A stretch of 21,690 nt of DNA from HGM11368 sp051883415 (GCA_051883415.1 JBJETR010000007.1:1-21690), one strand, 5' to 3'; numbered from the stretch's first letter, positions 1-8,262 are shown. Translations and numbers: made by a program. Notes: a model not told the origin generated them from the sequence alone.

Positions 1-454
1 AAACGCCGTACTTAATATCGCCGTTGCTCACCGCCTCGAATATATCTTCAAAGCTTGTGAAGCTTGTTGCGTCACAGCCACCAAAATATTCTCTCGTAGC
101 CCTCTCGGTATTGCTTCCCCTCTCTCCAAAAAAACCCTTGGAGGCGTTCAAGTCAAAGTCCTCTCTTGCGAAGGTCGTCTTGACTTGTTGAGTGTACGAA
201 CGTCTTTGGTAGTCCTTGCTAAGCTCCATAAGGCAGTTCATAAGTTCGGGCGCATAGCTACGCAATTGAGGGTTGGTTATATTGCCCTGAGCCTTGGCTA
301 CGACTTGTTCTTCTCTACCCGCCTGCAATACGGGTACGTCGTGAGTTCTCTTATATTCGGCAACCTCTTTGGCACATTCCATTCTCTCCTCGAAGAGTTT
401 GATGATTTTGCCGTCGATGCCGTCTATTTTTGCTCTGATTTCGTCAAGTTCCAT
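1..454 (-). CDS. pheA: Bifunctional chorismate mutase / prephenate dehydratase (P-protein), 3' part missing
   Basis: First 151 residues of a P-protein; the gene runs off the window start. Residues 1 to about 90 form an AroQ-type chorismate mutase domain (starts MELDEIRAKIDGID; basic helix with ERMECAKEVAEYKR; GREEQV). From about residue 110 a prephenate dehydratase domain begins (FFGERGSNTERAT, then FEDIFEAVSNGDIKYGV, matching the family's FEDVFEAVENG-type stretch). The enzyme converts chorismate to prephenate and then to phenylpyruvate in phenylalanine synthesis, in the cytoplasm. The ATG at 454 follows GGGAG at a 6-nt gap. The gene lies 244 bp downstream of aroC on the same strand and continues the chorismate pathway. 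The C-terminal ACT domain, if there is one, is outside the window. Domain identity is from recognised motifs. Confidence 0.92.
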   Translation of the reverse strand, partial: MELDEIRAKIDGIDGKIIKLFEERMECAKEVAEYKRTHDVPVLQAGREEQVVAKAQGNITNPQLRSYAPELMNCLMELSKDYQRRSYTQQVKTTFAREDFDLNASKGFFGERGSNTERATREYFGGCDATSFTSFEDIFEAVSNGDIKYGV

Positions 455-698
455 TGTTTCTCCCACATGATACGTACGATTGACGTTTTGTAGTTATTTG
501 CGATGATATTTACGCTTATCTACGCTAAGATAATTGAGTGATTGAACGTGTTAGCTCTCAATATTCAACACCGACAATCACAAGACTAACCTTGTCTGTT
601 GTTCTTTCAACTAAGATATATTCGCAATTTAGCGTGCTTGAATAACGCCGACCTTAGATTTTGTCTAACAATATGCACGCTTCGCAGTCATTTTGCTT
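455..698. other. aroC-pheA intergenic region, no clear signal
   Basis: 244 bp separate the aroC stop from the pheA start. I see only short inverted repeats (TTAGA/TCTAA, ACAAG/CTTGT and TTATCT/AGATAA arms). There is no convincing -35/-10 pair, no hairpin with a T-tract and no leader peptide. pheA may be read from the aro transcript or from a promoter I cannot recognise. Confidence 0.4.
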
Positions 699-1760
699 TT
701 ATTCTATAGCGTCGAGCATCACGATTGCCGCCGCCGCTTCTACTACGGGCAAGGCTCTGACGAGTATGCAAGGATCGTGTCTGCCCTCGATTTGCAATTT
801 GCATTCCTCATTTTTGGATAGGCTTACGCTGTCTTGCTCTTTGTATATAGACGGCGTAGGCTTGATAGTTACGTCGAACACTATAGGCATTCCCGTACTA
901 ATTCCACCCAAAATTCCGCCGTTGTTGTTGGTTTTGGTGGCAATTTTTCCTTCTTGTATACACCATGCGTCGTTGGCGGTAGAGCCGTAAGACTTGCTCA
1001 TATCTTCGGCGTTGCCAAAGGATACGGCTTTGACTGCGGGTATACTAAAGAGCATTGACGACAGCTCGCTCTCCAGCGAGTGGAAGAAAGGACTTCCCAC
1101 ACCCGCAGGCATACCTACTACGGCGCATTGTATTTTTCCGCCTACGCTGTCGCCCTCTCGGCGTGCCGATATTATCTCGTTTTGCATACTCTCTCTCACT
1201 CTGTTATCGAGCACGGGGAATGAACAATGCGTGAGATCGTCTAGCATACATTCGGTGATTTGCGTACCAAAAGCAAGGTCATAAGTGTCCTTGATTGCCA
1301 AGATATGAGAGCCTACGAACACACCCTTCTTAGCAAGTATTTGCTTGGCTATAGCCCCCGCAAATACCAGCGGTGCGGTAATTCTACCCGACGAGTGTCC
1401 ACCGCCTCGATAATCGTTGTTGCCGCCCGTCTTAACCCACCAACCGTAGTCGCTGTGGCTTGGACGAGGAATATCGGGCTGATAGTCCTTAGAACGCACG
1501 TTGGTGTTGTATATAATGCCCGTGAGTGGCGCGCCCGTGGTCTTACCCTCGAATATTCCGCTGACAATCTCTACCTTATCGGCTTCTTTGCGAGTGGTGG
1601 AAAATTCTCCCCCCGGTGCTCTGCGTGCCATCTCCCTCTCAATCTCGTCCATATCGAGTCTAAAGCCTGCGGGCAAATTGTGAATGGTAACGCCTATCGC
1701 AACGCCGTGCGACTCGCCGAAAAGGCTGAGTTTGATATTTCTTCCCCATATTCCGCTCAT
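699..1760 (-). CDS. aroC: Chorismate synthase
   Basis: Converts 5-enolpyruvylshikimate-3-phosphate to chorismate using reduced FMN, the last shikimate-pathway step. The 353-residue product begins MSGIWGRNIKLSLFGESHG, the family's N-terminal signature. It also has RPSHSDYGWWVK, GGGHSSGRITAP and TNNNGGILGGISTGMP, which are typical FMN- and substrate-binding stretches. The length is normal for the family. I chose the ATG at 1760 because AGGAGG lies at 1770-1775 and homologues start there; a longer reading from 1823 is not supported. The start overlaps the aroA stop in an ATGA arrangement, so the two genes are probably translationally coupled. It is the third gene of aroB-aroA-aroC. Confidence 0.97.
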   Translation of the reverse strand: MSGIWGRNIKLSLFGESHGVAIGVTIHNLPAGFRLDMDEIEREMARRAPGGEFSTTRKEADKVEIVSGIFEGKTTGAPLTGIIYNTNVRSKDYQPDIPRPSHSDYGWWVKTGGNNDYRGGGHSSGRITAPLVFAGAIAKQILAKKGVFVGSHILAIKDTYDLAFGTQITECMLDDLTHCSFPVLDNRVRESMQNEIISARREGDSVGGKIQCAVVGMPAGVGSPFFHSLESELSSMLFSIPAVKAVSFGNAEDMSKSYGSTANDAWCIQEGKIATKTNNNGGILGGISTGMPIVFDVTIKPTPSIYKEQDSVSLSKNEECKLQIEGRHDPCILVRALPVVEAAAAIVMLDAIE

Positions 1761-3004
1761 TGTATCTTTCCTCCTAACGTGTCGAAAACCTCCCAAAAAT
1801 CGGGGTATGATTTTGCAACGCATAGTTTGTCGTCTATAGTTATTTCGCCGATTGACCTCGTCGACGCTATGGCTATACTCATAGCCATTCTATGGTCGCC
1901 GTAGGTGCTAACCGAGCCACCGCTAAAGCAATCCACACCTTCAAAAATAAGGCTGTTTTCCGTCTTGCTAACCTTGGCGCCGAGTGTATTCAAAACCTCA
2001 TAAGTAGCGGTAAGCCTGTCGCATTCTTTGATCCTCAGTCGCTCAAGGTTGATTATTTCGCACTTGCCTTTACGTAAAGCACAACCTACCGCAAGCACGG
2101 GTATTATATCGGGACAGTCCTTGCCGTCAATCGTGATTATTTCTTCTTCTCTAGCGTTTTTTAGTCGCTCGCACAAGTCGAATACCACCTTGTCGCCTTG
2201 TAGACTGTCGGGGGACAGTCCCTCAATCGTCACGTTGTTGCCTATCAAGTTGGCTACGGCAAAAAACGCACTTTGAGAATAATCGCCCTCTACCTCATAA
2301 TCTCTTGCCTTGTATCTTCTGCCGCCCTTGACTATCAATCTGCGATAATCGTGGTTGATTACATCGACGCCAAAGTCACGCATAGCCTTGATAGTGAGGT
2401 CTACGTAACCCACCGACTGCATAGGCGTGGTAACGTTGATTACGCTGTCGCCGTCTAGTAGCGAAGTGGCAAATAGCAGTCCGCTGACAAACTGCGAGCT
2501 GACGTCTCCGCTTAAATAAAATTCTCCGCTATTAAGTCTGCCTTGCACGTGCAAATCTAGTAGACGCTCGGCAGTCAATACGCTGTCGTCACGATAAATT
2601 ATGCCTTGCTTATCGAAGATATCATAGAAGGCTTGCATTGGTCTGGTGCCAAGCTTGCCTCTACCTACAAGCCTCACCTTTTTGTCGGTAAGTGCCAAGG
2701 CTATCATAGTCAAAAATCTAAGCGTCGAGCCCGACTCGTTGCAATCTATGACGACCTCGTCTCCTTGGATTTTGCTATTATCAACGGGATATATCGTAAG
2801 ACAATCGCCCTCTATCTCGATAGTCGCTCCGAGCGCACGCATTGCGCCTATAGTAGCGAGTACGTCCGCACTAAATTGCACGTTGGATATATGGCATACG
2901 CCACTTGCCAACGAGGCGCAAATTATTGCCCTATGTGCCATACTCTTAGACGGCGGTATCTTGACTGTTCCGCTAAGGCGGGAAGGAGTTATCACACTGC
3001 TCAT
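1757..3004 (-). CDS. aroA: 3-phosphoshikimate 1-carboxyvinyltransferase (EPSP synthase)
   Basis: Transfers the enolpyruvyl group of phosphoenolpyruvate to shikimate-3-phosphate. The product has 415 residues, slightly under the usual 420-450. Near the N-terminus is PPSKSMAHRA (residues 17-26), with the conserved substrate-binding lysine. NESGSTLRF occupies the place of the family's NSGTT(A/M)R loop. GDYSQSAFF, CPDIIPVLA, RIKECDRL and YGDHRMAMS follow in the expected order. The ATG at 3004 overlaps the aroB stop (ATGA), and the 3' end overlaps aroC in the same way. This fits one polycistronic message made from the promoter upstream of aroB. Confidence 0.97.
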   Translation of the reverse strand: MSSVITPSRLSGTVKIPPSKSMAHRAIICASLASGVCHISNVQFSADVLATIGAMRALGATIEIEGDCLTIYPVDNSKIQGDEVVIDCNESGSTLRFLTMIALALTDKKVRLVGRGKLGTRPMQAFYDIFDKQGIIYRDDSVLTAERLLDLHVQGRLNSGEFYLSGDVSSQFVSGLLFATSLLDGDSVINVTTPMQSVGYVDLTIKAMRDFGVDVINHDYRRLIVKGGRRYKARDYEVEGDYSQSAFFAVANLIGNNVTIEGLSPDSLQGDKVVFDLCERLKNAREEEIITIDGKDCPDIIPVLAVGCALRKGKCEIINLERLRIKECDRLTATYEVLNTLGAKVSKTENSLIFEGVDCFSGGSVSTYGDHRMAMSIAIASTRSIGEITIDDKLCVAKSYPDFWEVFDTLGGKIQ

Positions 3005-4047
3005 ACTTCAAAAAACTCCTTGTTAGTACGATACAACACGGCTTTGCCTATCTCTTGGAGTATAACTACCATGAGGTCTTTGCCAAAGTTCTTCTTGTCA
3101 TTGGAGATATGCTCTACGACTTGGCTTGGATCGGCTACGTCGGTAGTGGACAGTCCGTAATTGGTGAGAACTCGGTCAATAACCTCCCTTGTGCCTTGCT
3201 TGGTCAAGCCCTTTGCCTCGCTGATTGCCGTGATATGGCTCATACCTATTGCAACGGCTTGTCCGTGCGTCAGGGTAGAAAAATCGTAATACTTCTCCAA
3301 AGCGTGTCCGTAAGTATGCCCGAAGTTGAGGAGCATCCTATCCCCGTTGTCCCTCTCGTCACGAGATACAACGTCCGCCTTGATAGCGCAACAACGCGCG
3401 ATTATCTCCTCGGCTTGCTCCATAAACTGCTGCCTGCTCTTGATCTCGGCAAGTCTATCAAAGAGTTGTCGGTCAAGAATGCAACCGTATTTGATAATCT
3501 CCGCCATGCCGTCAACGTAAAATTTGTCGGGCAAAGTGGATAGCAACTGCGTGTCGATGAGCACGACTTTGGGTTGGTAAAAACTGCCGACAAGGTTCTT
3601 GCCCTCAATCAAATCTACTGCAACCTTGCCTCCTACCGAGCTGTCTACTTGTGCAAGCAAGGAAGTGGGAATTTGCACGAAGTCTACGCCCCTAAGATAG
3701 GTAGATGCAACAAAACCCGTAAGGTCGCCTACCACTCCTCCGCCGAGTGCAACAACAAGGTCGCTACGAGTCAGCCCAAACTCTATCATCGCGCTATACA
3801 TAGGCATAATGCTCGAAATATTCTTGCTGCTCTCGCCCGCCTTGACAACGTACATCTTGCATCTATATCCTTGCGAAGTAAGTGAAGCAATCAAAGTATC
3901 GCCGTACAAAACCGACACGTTGGTATCGCTGACGACGAACACCTTGCCACCCTTGCTGCGGATATACTCTCCTGCACTTGACAGTAAGCCCGATTGTATA
4001 ATTATGTCGTAACCGTTGGTAGGTAAATTTACCGATACTTTTTGCAT
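3001..4047 (-). CDS. aroB: 3-dehydroquinate synthase
   Basis: Converts DAHP to 3-dehydroquinate with NAD and a divalent metal, the second shikimate-pathway step. The 348-residue product has the NAD-binding loop GGGVVGDLTG (102-111), QIPTSLLAQVDSSVGGK (125-141), and likely metal ligands E183 (in MAEIIKYG), H244 (NFGHT) and H261 (THGQAVAIG). Length and motif order are standard. The ATG at 4047 follows GGAG at an 8-nt gap. It is the first gene of the aroB-aroA-aroC unit, with a promoter candidate at 4093-4122. No aroE, aroK or DAHP synthase gene is in the window. Confidence 0.97.
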   Translation of the reverse strand: MQKVSVNLPTNGYDIIIQSGLLSSAGEYIRSKGGKVFVVSDTNVSVLYGDTLIASLTSQGYRCKMYVVKAGESSKNISSIMPMYSAMIEFGLTRSDLVVALGGGVVGDLTGFVASTYLRGVDFVQIPTSLLAQVDSSVGGKVAVDLIEGKNLVGSFYQPKVVLIDTQLLSTLPDKFYVDGMAEIIKYGCILDRQLFDRLAEIKSRQQFMEQAEEIIARCCAIKADVVSRDERDNGDRMLLNFGHTYGHALEKYYDFSTLTHGQAVAIGMSHITAISEAKGLTKQGTREVIDRVLTNYGLSTTDVADPSQVVEHISNDKKNFGKDLMVVILQEIGKAVLYRTNKEFFEV

Positions 4048-4092
4048 TGTCTTATCTCCATATATAGGCGTGCGATGTTATTATTTATATAT

Positions 4093-4122
4093 ACTATACC
4101 ACCGAGAGTACGTAAGTTGCAA
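4093..4122 (-). promoter_or_regulatory. Candidate vegetative promoter of the aro operon
   Basis: On the minus strand, TTGCAA (4117-4122) is followed after 18 bp by TATAGT (4093-4098). The predicted start near 4086 gives a leader of about 39 nt before aroB. It lies just downstream, in transcription order, of the terminator at 4133-4159. Confidence 0.5.
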
Positions 4123-4132
4123 GCAAATAATC

Positions 4133-4159
4133 AAAAAGACCGCAAATTGCGGACTTTTT
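4133..4159. terminator. Symmetrical intrinsic terminator between the MATE gene and aroB
   Basis: The stem has CCGCA/TGCGG arms around a 3-nt loop, extended through one A/A mismatch by AAAAAG/CTTTTT. Both strands end in a T-run, so it can act in either direction. On the minus strand it would stop transcripts arriving from the leuA-MATE side before the aro promoter. Confidence 0.7.
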
Positions 4160-4469
4160 TGCACAAATAATAGTCGCATGCGTATATGGACTTATTATTT
4201 TGGTATTACTCTTTTTTCGCATATTATTTTATTCGTCTGAAGTTGGATTTGTGATAGCATTGTGGCAAAGCACAACGTTATAAGGGCACACGTGCGATAA
4301 TACCGACCTAAAGCTTGCTACGACTATATTATAACACGCGTGTCAAGAAAAACGGCGAAGTTATGGACACCAAAAAAGTGAAATTTGACAAAAATTTTAT
4401 TTAGCCGTAGTTGTGATGATTGGCATAGCACTCAAAAATATGAAAACGTCGAATAAACACGACAGCCAA
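4160..4469. other. MATE-aroB intergenic region, no gene seen
   Basis: About 310 AT-rich bases. I see a 10-bp perfect palindrome ACACGCGTGT (4334-4343), a second short inverted repeat GCACACGTGC near 4286, and a 7-bp hairpin (CGTTGTG/CACAATG) around 4257-4276. None has a T-tract or sits at a recognisable promoter. A 42-codon minus-strand reading frame here has no ribosome binding site. Confidence 0.35.
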
Positions 4470-5945
4470 TCAATATGACTCCGTTACGTCTTCGGTCGAG
4501 GCATCGTCATCGTGTGGCTGTTCACAATCAACTACCTTCGTGGCGACTAACGCATCGCTGGCTAAGCCATCGGCTTTAGCTAAGTCATTGTTGGCTGAAA
4601 ACTTCTTTTTCATAACGATTGTGACGGCGATGAGCCCGAACATTCCTCCCATAAACCAACTAGAAGGTATGGCAAGATACAAGCCGTCAAGTCCGATAAG
4701 GTGTTCGAAAAGGAAGCTGAAACCTACTCTGCAAGTTATAGACACTAAGGTGACCGAGAAGAAGGTCTTGAGCATACCTATACCCTTGAAGAGAGCCTGC
4801 GATTGGAAGATGAGGAAGGTGAATATATATCCCACCGCCATATACTTGATAGCCGTCGAGCCTACGTCAATTACTCCTACCGCATCGCCATTGACGAACA
4901 TACCCGCAAGCGGACGAGCAAGGAAGAAACCCACTACGAAACTAATCAACGCATAAACCCACATAAATAGCCAAGTGGCTTTGTAACCTTGACGTATCCT
5001 AGGGATATTGCCGTTGCCGTAGTTTTGGGCACAATAGGTGGTAAAAGCGTTGGTGTAGCCCCTGACAGGCGTCTGGATAATAGAGTCGACTTTGTAGCAA
5101 GTGTTGATACCCGCTATGACTGCCGTATCGTACTTGTTGACGACGCTTTGAATAAACATTCTACCCACGTAAACGTAGACTTGTTGAATAGCAAAACTAA
5201 TGCCATAACTCAATACAGGTCGCACAAAACGCTTGTCTATGACAAGGTCTTTTGGCTTGAGCGACAATAGCTTTATCTTGTTTTCGGTATAGATTATACA
5301 GCTGGCAACCGACACGGCTTGGGCTATGATTGTGGCAACTCCCGCACCCTTGACACCCATCTTGAAGACCACAACGAATAGCAAATCCAACGTGGCGTTG
5401 ACGGCAACCGATATCAGTAAAAATACTAAAGGAAGTAAGGATTTGCCTATACTCCTTAGGGCATAACAATAGTAATTGTATAAGAAACAAAATATTCCGC
5501 CCGCAAAGATGATATATAGATATTGACTTGTATCTACCATCAACACTTCGGGCGTAGAAAGTACCTTAAGTAAAGGCTTGGTCAAGCCGATAAATAGTGC
5601 AGACAATACTAGCGTGATAATGCAACCTATGAGGAGCGCCGTAGAATTGATGCGTTTGATTTGGTCGTGCTCACCCGCCCCGTAGTGTTGGCTTATGACG
5701 ACTCCCGCGCCCATAGCTAGCCCCATAAGAAGGTAAGTCATTATGGACATAAAAGGAGAAGCAACACCCAAAGCCGCCAAAGCGTTTTCGCCGATGAAGT
5801 TGCCGACAATCATACTATCCACGGCGTTGTACATCTGCTGACAAAAGTCGCCTATGATGAAGGGTATAGAAAACCACAGCAGTCCCGTAAACGGATTGCC
5901 CGTAAGTAGTAATTCTTGTTTTTTGCTTGCCGTTGCCCCTTGCAT
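4470..5945 (-). CDS. MATE-family multidrug/Na+ efflux transporter
   Basis: A 491-residue integral membrane protein with about 12 hydrophobic segments. The N-terminal half begins with the MATE pattern IPFIIGDFCQQMYNAVDSM and VGNFIGENALAALG, followed by MGLAMGAGVVISQHYGAG; the second half has PVLSYGISFAIQQVYVYVGR. Such proteins export drugs or metabolites in exchange for Na+ or H+; the substrate cannot be read from the sequence. A hydrophilic C-terminal tail of about 45 residues ends in an acidic stretch (DDDASTEDVTES). The ATG at 5945 is 34 nt past the leuA stop and has no Shine-Dalgarno sequence. A hairpin separates the two genes, so expression may depend on leuA read-through. The exact start is uncertain. 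Confidence 0.9.
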   Translation of the reverse strand: MQGATASKKQELLLTGNPFTGLLWFSIPFIIGDFCQQMYNAVDSMIVGNFIGENALAALGVASPFMSIMTYLLMGLAMGAGVVISQHYGAGEHDQIKRINSTALLIGCIITLVLSALFIGLTKPLLKVLSTPEVLMVDTSQYLYIIFAGGIFCFLYNYYCYALRSIGKSLLPLVFLLISVAVNATLDLLFVVVFKMGVKGAGVATIIAQAVSVASCIIYTENKIKLLSLKPKDLVIDKRFVRPVLSYGISFAIQQVYVYVGRMFIQSVVNKYDTAVIAGINTCYKVDSIIQTPVRGYTNAFTTYCAQNYGNGNIPRIRQGYKATWLFMWVYALISFVVGFFLARPLAGMFVNGDAVGVIDVGSTAIKYMAVGYIFTFLIFQSQALFKGIGMLKTFFSVTLVSITCRVGFSFLFEHLIGLDGLYLAIPSSWFMGGMFGLIAVTIVMKKKFSANNDLAKADGLASDALVATKVVDCEQPHDDDASTEDVTESY

Positions 5946-5956
5946 ATACCAAATAG

Positions 5957-5976
5957 AAGACGCCCTTGCGGGCGTC
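5957..5976 (-). terminator. Hairpin between leuA and the MATE gene, possible weak terminator
   Basis: AGACGCCC and GGGCGTCT arms around a 4-nt loop form a strong 8-bp stem. On the minus strand it is followed by TCTATTTGG, a poor T-tract. It may act as a leaky terminator, or stabilise the leuA message. Confidence 0.5.
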
Positions 5977-5979
5977 TAA

Positions 5980-7641
5980 TCAATCCTTTAGCATTCTGTT
6001 GATTGCACTGACGAGTGCCGATACCGACGCTGCAATGATATCGTTGTGGATACCTACACCCCACACCTTTTTACCCTCGCCGTATTGCAAGCATACGTAA
6101 GCCACGGCTTGCGACTTGGAGGTAGACGTCAAAGCGTGTTCGTGATATTCGCTGATGATATAGTCCTTGCCAACGAGTGGTCTGATTGCGTTGTTGACTG
6201 CGTCAAGACGACCGTTGCCGTCTGCTTGCACGTCAACGATTTTGCCCTCATACTCCGCCGTAACCGTAGCGTGAATATCACCCTTTTGAACAAAGTGGTA
6301 CTCAAAAATCTTGAACGGCTCGGCAATATTGACGTAGTTGCTCTCAAAAATCTCCAAAATCTCGGCAGGTTGCAATTCTTTGTGGGCGTGGTCGGATACG
6401 CTCTTGACTGCGTAGCCAAAGCCCTCTCTCATATTGACGGGGAGATTGAAACCGAATTGGTGCTCCATAAGATAACCTATGCCACCCTTGCCAGACTGAG
6501 AATTGATACGAATAACGTCGCCGTCGTACTCTCTGCCCACATCCTTAGGATCGATAGGCAAATACGGTACGCTCCACCTGTCAAGGTGTTTGTCTTCTTT
6601 CCACTTCATACCCTTGGCAATAGCGTCTTGGTGAGAACCCGAGAATGCGGCAAAAACCAATGCGCCACTGTATGGTTGGCGTTCGTAAACCTTCATATTG
6701 GTAACCTTTTCGTACACTTCCACGATAGACGGAATGTCGGAAAAGTCAAGTCCCGGATCAATGCCGTGAGTAAACATATTGAGCGCAAGAGTGATGATAT
6801 CAACGTTGCCCGTCCTCTCTCCGTTGCCGAAAAGCGTACCCTCGATACGGTCACCGCCCGCAAGCAAGCCGAGCTCGCTATCCGCAATGGCGCAACCTCT
6901 GTCGTTGTGAGGGTGAAGCGATATGATTACGTTGTCACGATTGTTGATATTTTTGGACATATACTCCACTTGGGAAGCGTATACGTGAGGCATGCTCATC
7001 TCTACCGTGGCAGGAAGATTGATGATGACCTTGTTGTCGGGCGTTGGCTGCCATATATCGATGACGGCATTGCAAACCTCCAATGCGTAGTCAACCTCGG
7101 TACCCGTGAAGCTCTCGGGCGAATACTCGAAGTAGAATTTGCCCTCCGTCTGCTCTGCGTATTGCTTGCAAAGCTCGGCACCGAATTTAGCAATGTCCAT
7201 GATTTGCTCTTTGGACTTTTTGAAAACTTGTTCTCTCTGAGCTACCGAAGTGGAATTGTAGAGGTGTACGACCGCTTGTTTGCAACCTCTGAGCGCCTCA
7301 AAGGTCTTCTTGATAATATGCTCTCTCGATTGTGTGAGCACTTGTACTTTGACGTCGTCGGGTATGAGGTTTTGCTCGATAAGAGTACGCAAAAATTCGT
7401 ATTCCGTCTCGCTTGCGGCAGGGAATCCTACTTCGATTTCTTTGAAGCCTAGTCGGCATAGCAATTGGAAAAACTCCAACTTTTGTTGAAGACTCATAGG
7501 AACAATCAACGCTTGATTGCCGTCTCTAAGGTCAACGCTACACCAAATAGGTGCATGGTCGACGTATTCCTTGCTTGCCCAATCTCGGCAACAAGTAGGT
7601 GGCATAAAATAACCCCTTGAATATTTGTCGCAATGTTGCAT
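5980..7641 (-). CDS. leuA: 2-isopropylmalate synthase, long fungal/actinobacterial type
   Basis: Condenses acetyl-CoA with 2-oxoisovalerate, the first committed step of leucine synthesis. The 553-residue form starting at 7641 has a TIM-barrel catalytic domain with SVDLRDGNQAL (metal-binding aspartate), GFKEIEVGFPAAS, SLHPHNDRG (metal-binding histidines) and GTLFGNGERTGN. From about residue 430 a LeuA regulatory domain follows, the usual site of leucine feedback. The IWCSVDLRDGNQAL signature and the length point to the long type rather than the shorter one common in Bacillus. Two ATGs lie close together: the one at 7641 is 7 nt from AAGGAGG, while the one at 7647 nearly touches it, so 7641 is preferred. 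It is controlled by the T-box leader upstream. Confidence 0.95.
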   Translation of the reverse strand: MQHCDKYSRGYFMPPTCCRDWASKEYVDHAPIWCSVDLRDGNQALIVPMSLQQKLEFFQLLCRLGFKEIEVGFPAASETEYEFLRTLIEQNLIPDDVKVQVLTQSREHIIKKTFEALRGCKQAVVHLYNSTSVAQREQVFKKSKEQIMDIAKFGAELCKQYAEQTEGKFYFEYSPESFTGTEVDYALEVCNAVIDIWQPTPDNKVIINLPATVEMSMPHVYASQVEYMSKNINNRDNVIISLHPHNDRGCAIADSELGLLAGGDRIEGTLFGNGERTGNVDIITLALNMFTHGIDPGLDFSDIPSIVEVYEKVTNMKVYERQPYSGALVFAAFSGSHQDAIAKGMKWKEDKHLDRWSVPYLPIDPKDVGREYDGDVIRINSQSGKGGIGYLMEHQFGFNLPVNMREGFGYAVKSVSDHAHKELQPAEILEIFESNYVNIAEPFKIFEYHFVQKGDIHATVTAEYEGKIVDVQADGNGRLDAVNNAIRPLVGKDYIISEYHEHALTSTSKSQAVAYVCLQYGEGKKVWGVGIHNDIIAASVSALVSAINRMLKD

Positions 7642-7687
7642 ATACATACCTCCTTGTTGTAGTAATATCGGCTAGAATATCGTAGTA

Positions 7688-7724
7688 ATAAAAACGCTTC
7701 CGTCTCAATCTTAGAGACGAAAGC
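7688..7724 (-). terminator. Terminator of the leuA T-box
   Basis: GCTTTCGTCTC (7714-7724) pairs with GAGACGGAAGC (7696-7706), 11 bp with one G-T pair, followed by GTTTTTATT. It lies immediately after the T-box sequence, as the family requires. Confidence 0.9.
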
Positions 7725-7922
7725 TTCGCGGTACCACTCTAATTTGCGCTACATAAGCGCACACTCGATAGCTGTAACGGGCATACCCGACCAAGCTTAC
7801 TAAATTGGGCTCGGTTGCTCCAAGACGAGTTCACACGTCGGCTTGATTGCCTTGCACCTAACGGCAATTCTCTGTTTCCCGCTTCTATGCTACTACTTCT
7901 TTTCTTAGCAAAATATTACGTT
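7688..7922 (-). ncRNA. T-box leader of leuA with a leucine (CUC) specifier
   Basis: On the minus strand the leader carries the T-box AGAGTGGTACCGCG (7727-7740), which pairs with the uncharged tRNA acceptor end. Upstream is a stem I with AG-bulge-like AGAGAA, GGTGCAAGGC, and the specifier stretch GAACTCGTCTTGGAGC, in which CTC (7827-7829) reads leucine. Downstream is an intrinsic terminator. In this family, uncharged tRNA-Leu binding stabilises the antiterminator and allows transcription. The specifier agrees with the downstream gene. Stem boundaries were judged by eye. Confidence 0.95.
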
Positions 7923-7928
7923 GGTAAT

Positions 7929-7957
7929 ATAATATACCGAAAAAAAATAATTGTCAA
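7929..7957 (-). promoter_or_regulatory. Promoter of the leuA T-box transcript
   Basis: TTGACA (7952-7957), a 17-bp T-rich spacer, then TATTAT (7929-7934). The predicted transcript start near 7922 is just upstream of T-box stem I. Confidence 0.85.
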
Positions 7958-8007
7958 CAAATAATGAGAACAATTATTATTTTGTCTGTAAGAAGGCGGA
8001 AAAGGAT

Positions 8008-8262
8008 GAGATTGCCACAGCGTTTTGCAAACGCTTCGCAATGACAACAATTCTTGGTCTACGCTCCTCTTTGCTAACGCAAAATGTATCGGGCGTAATG
8101 ACATTATTGATTGAGATTGCCACAGCGTTTTGCAAACGCTTCGCAATGACAATACTTCTTGGTCTACGTTCCTCTTTACTAACGCAAAATGTATCGGGCG
8201 CAATGACATTATTGATTGAGATTGCCACGCTACGGCACAAGTGCCTACACTCGCAATGACAT
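8008..8262. repeat. 105-bp tandem repeat, two full copies and one partial
   Basis: Copies start with GAGATTGCCAC at 8008, 8113 and 8218. Copies 1 and 2 are 105 bp each and differ at only a few positions; copy 3 keeps the first 45 bp or so and diverges inside. Each full copy has an inner palindrome (AGCGTTTTGCAAACGCT-like) and the outer arms ATTGC/GCAAT. The GATTGCCAC...CGCAATGACA pattern resembles a repeat widespread between genes in Clostridia. Because 105 is a multiple of 3, several frames stay open through it, but none has a ribosome binding site. Confidence 0.9.

Noticed and set aside
4090..4220. A 42-codon minus-strand frame between the MATE gene and aroB
   Set aside because: No ribosome binding site, and it spans the terminator and aro promoter candidate.
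4325..4355. A TTGACA and a TATAAT close together on the minus strand
   Set aside because: The spacing is only 7 bp, too short for a promoter, and no gene follows before the terminator at 4133-4159.
6046..7452. A 468-codon open frame on the plus strand opposite leuA
   Set aside because: It is fully antisense to a clear leuA gene, has no recognisable domain and no ribosome binding site. It is a codon-usage shadow.
7951..8259. Open frames of 87-102 codons through the tandem repeats on both strands
   Set aside because: They follow from a 105-bp unit being divisible by three. No ribosome binding site, and the predicted peptides are just repeated translations of the element.
8008..8262. CRISPR-like array
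   Set aside because: Units are adjacent 105-bp copies with no unique spacers of regular length, and no cas genes are nearby.
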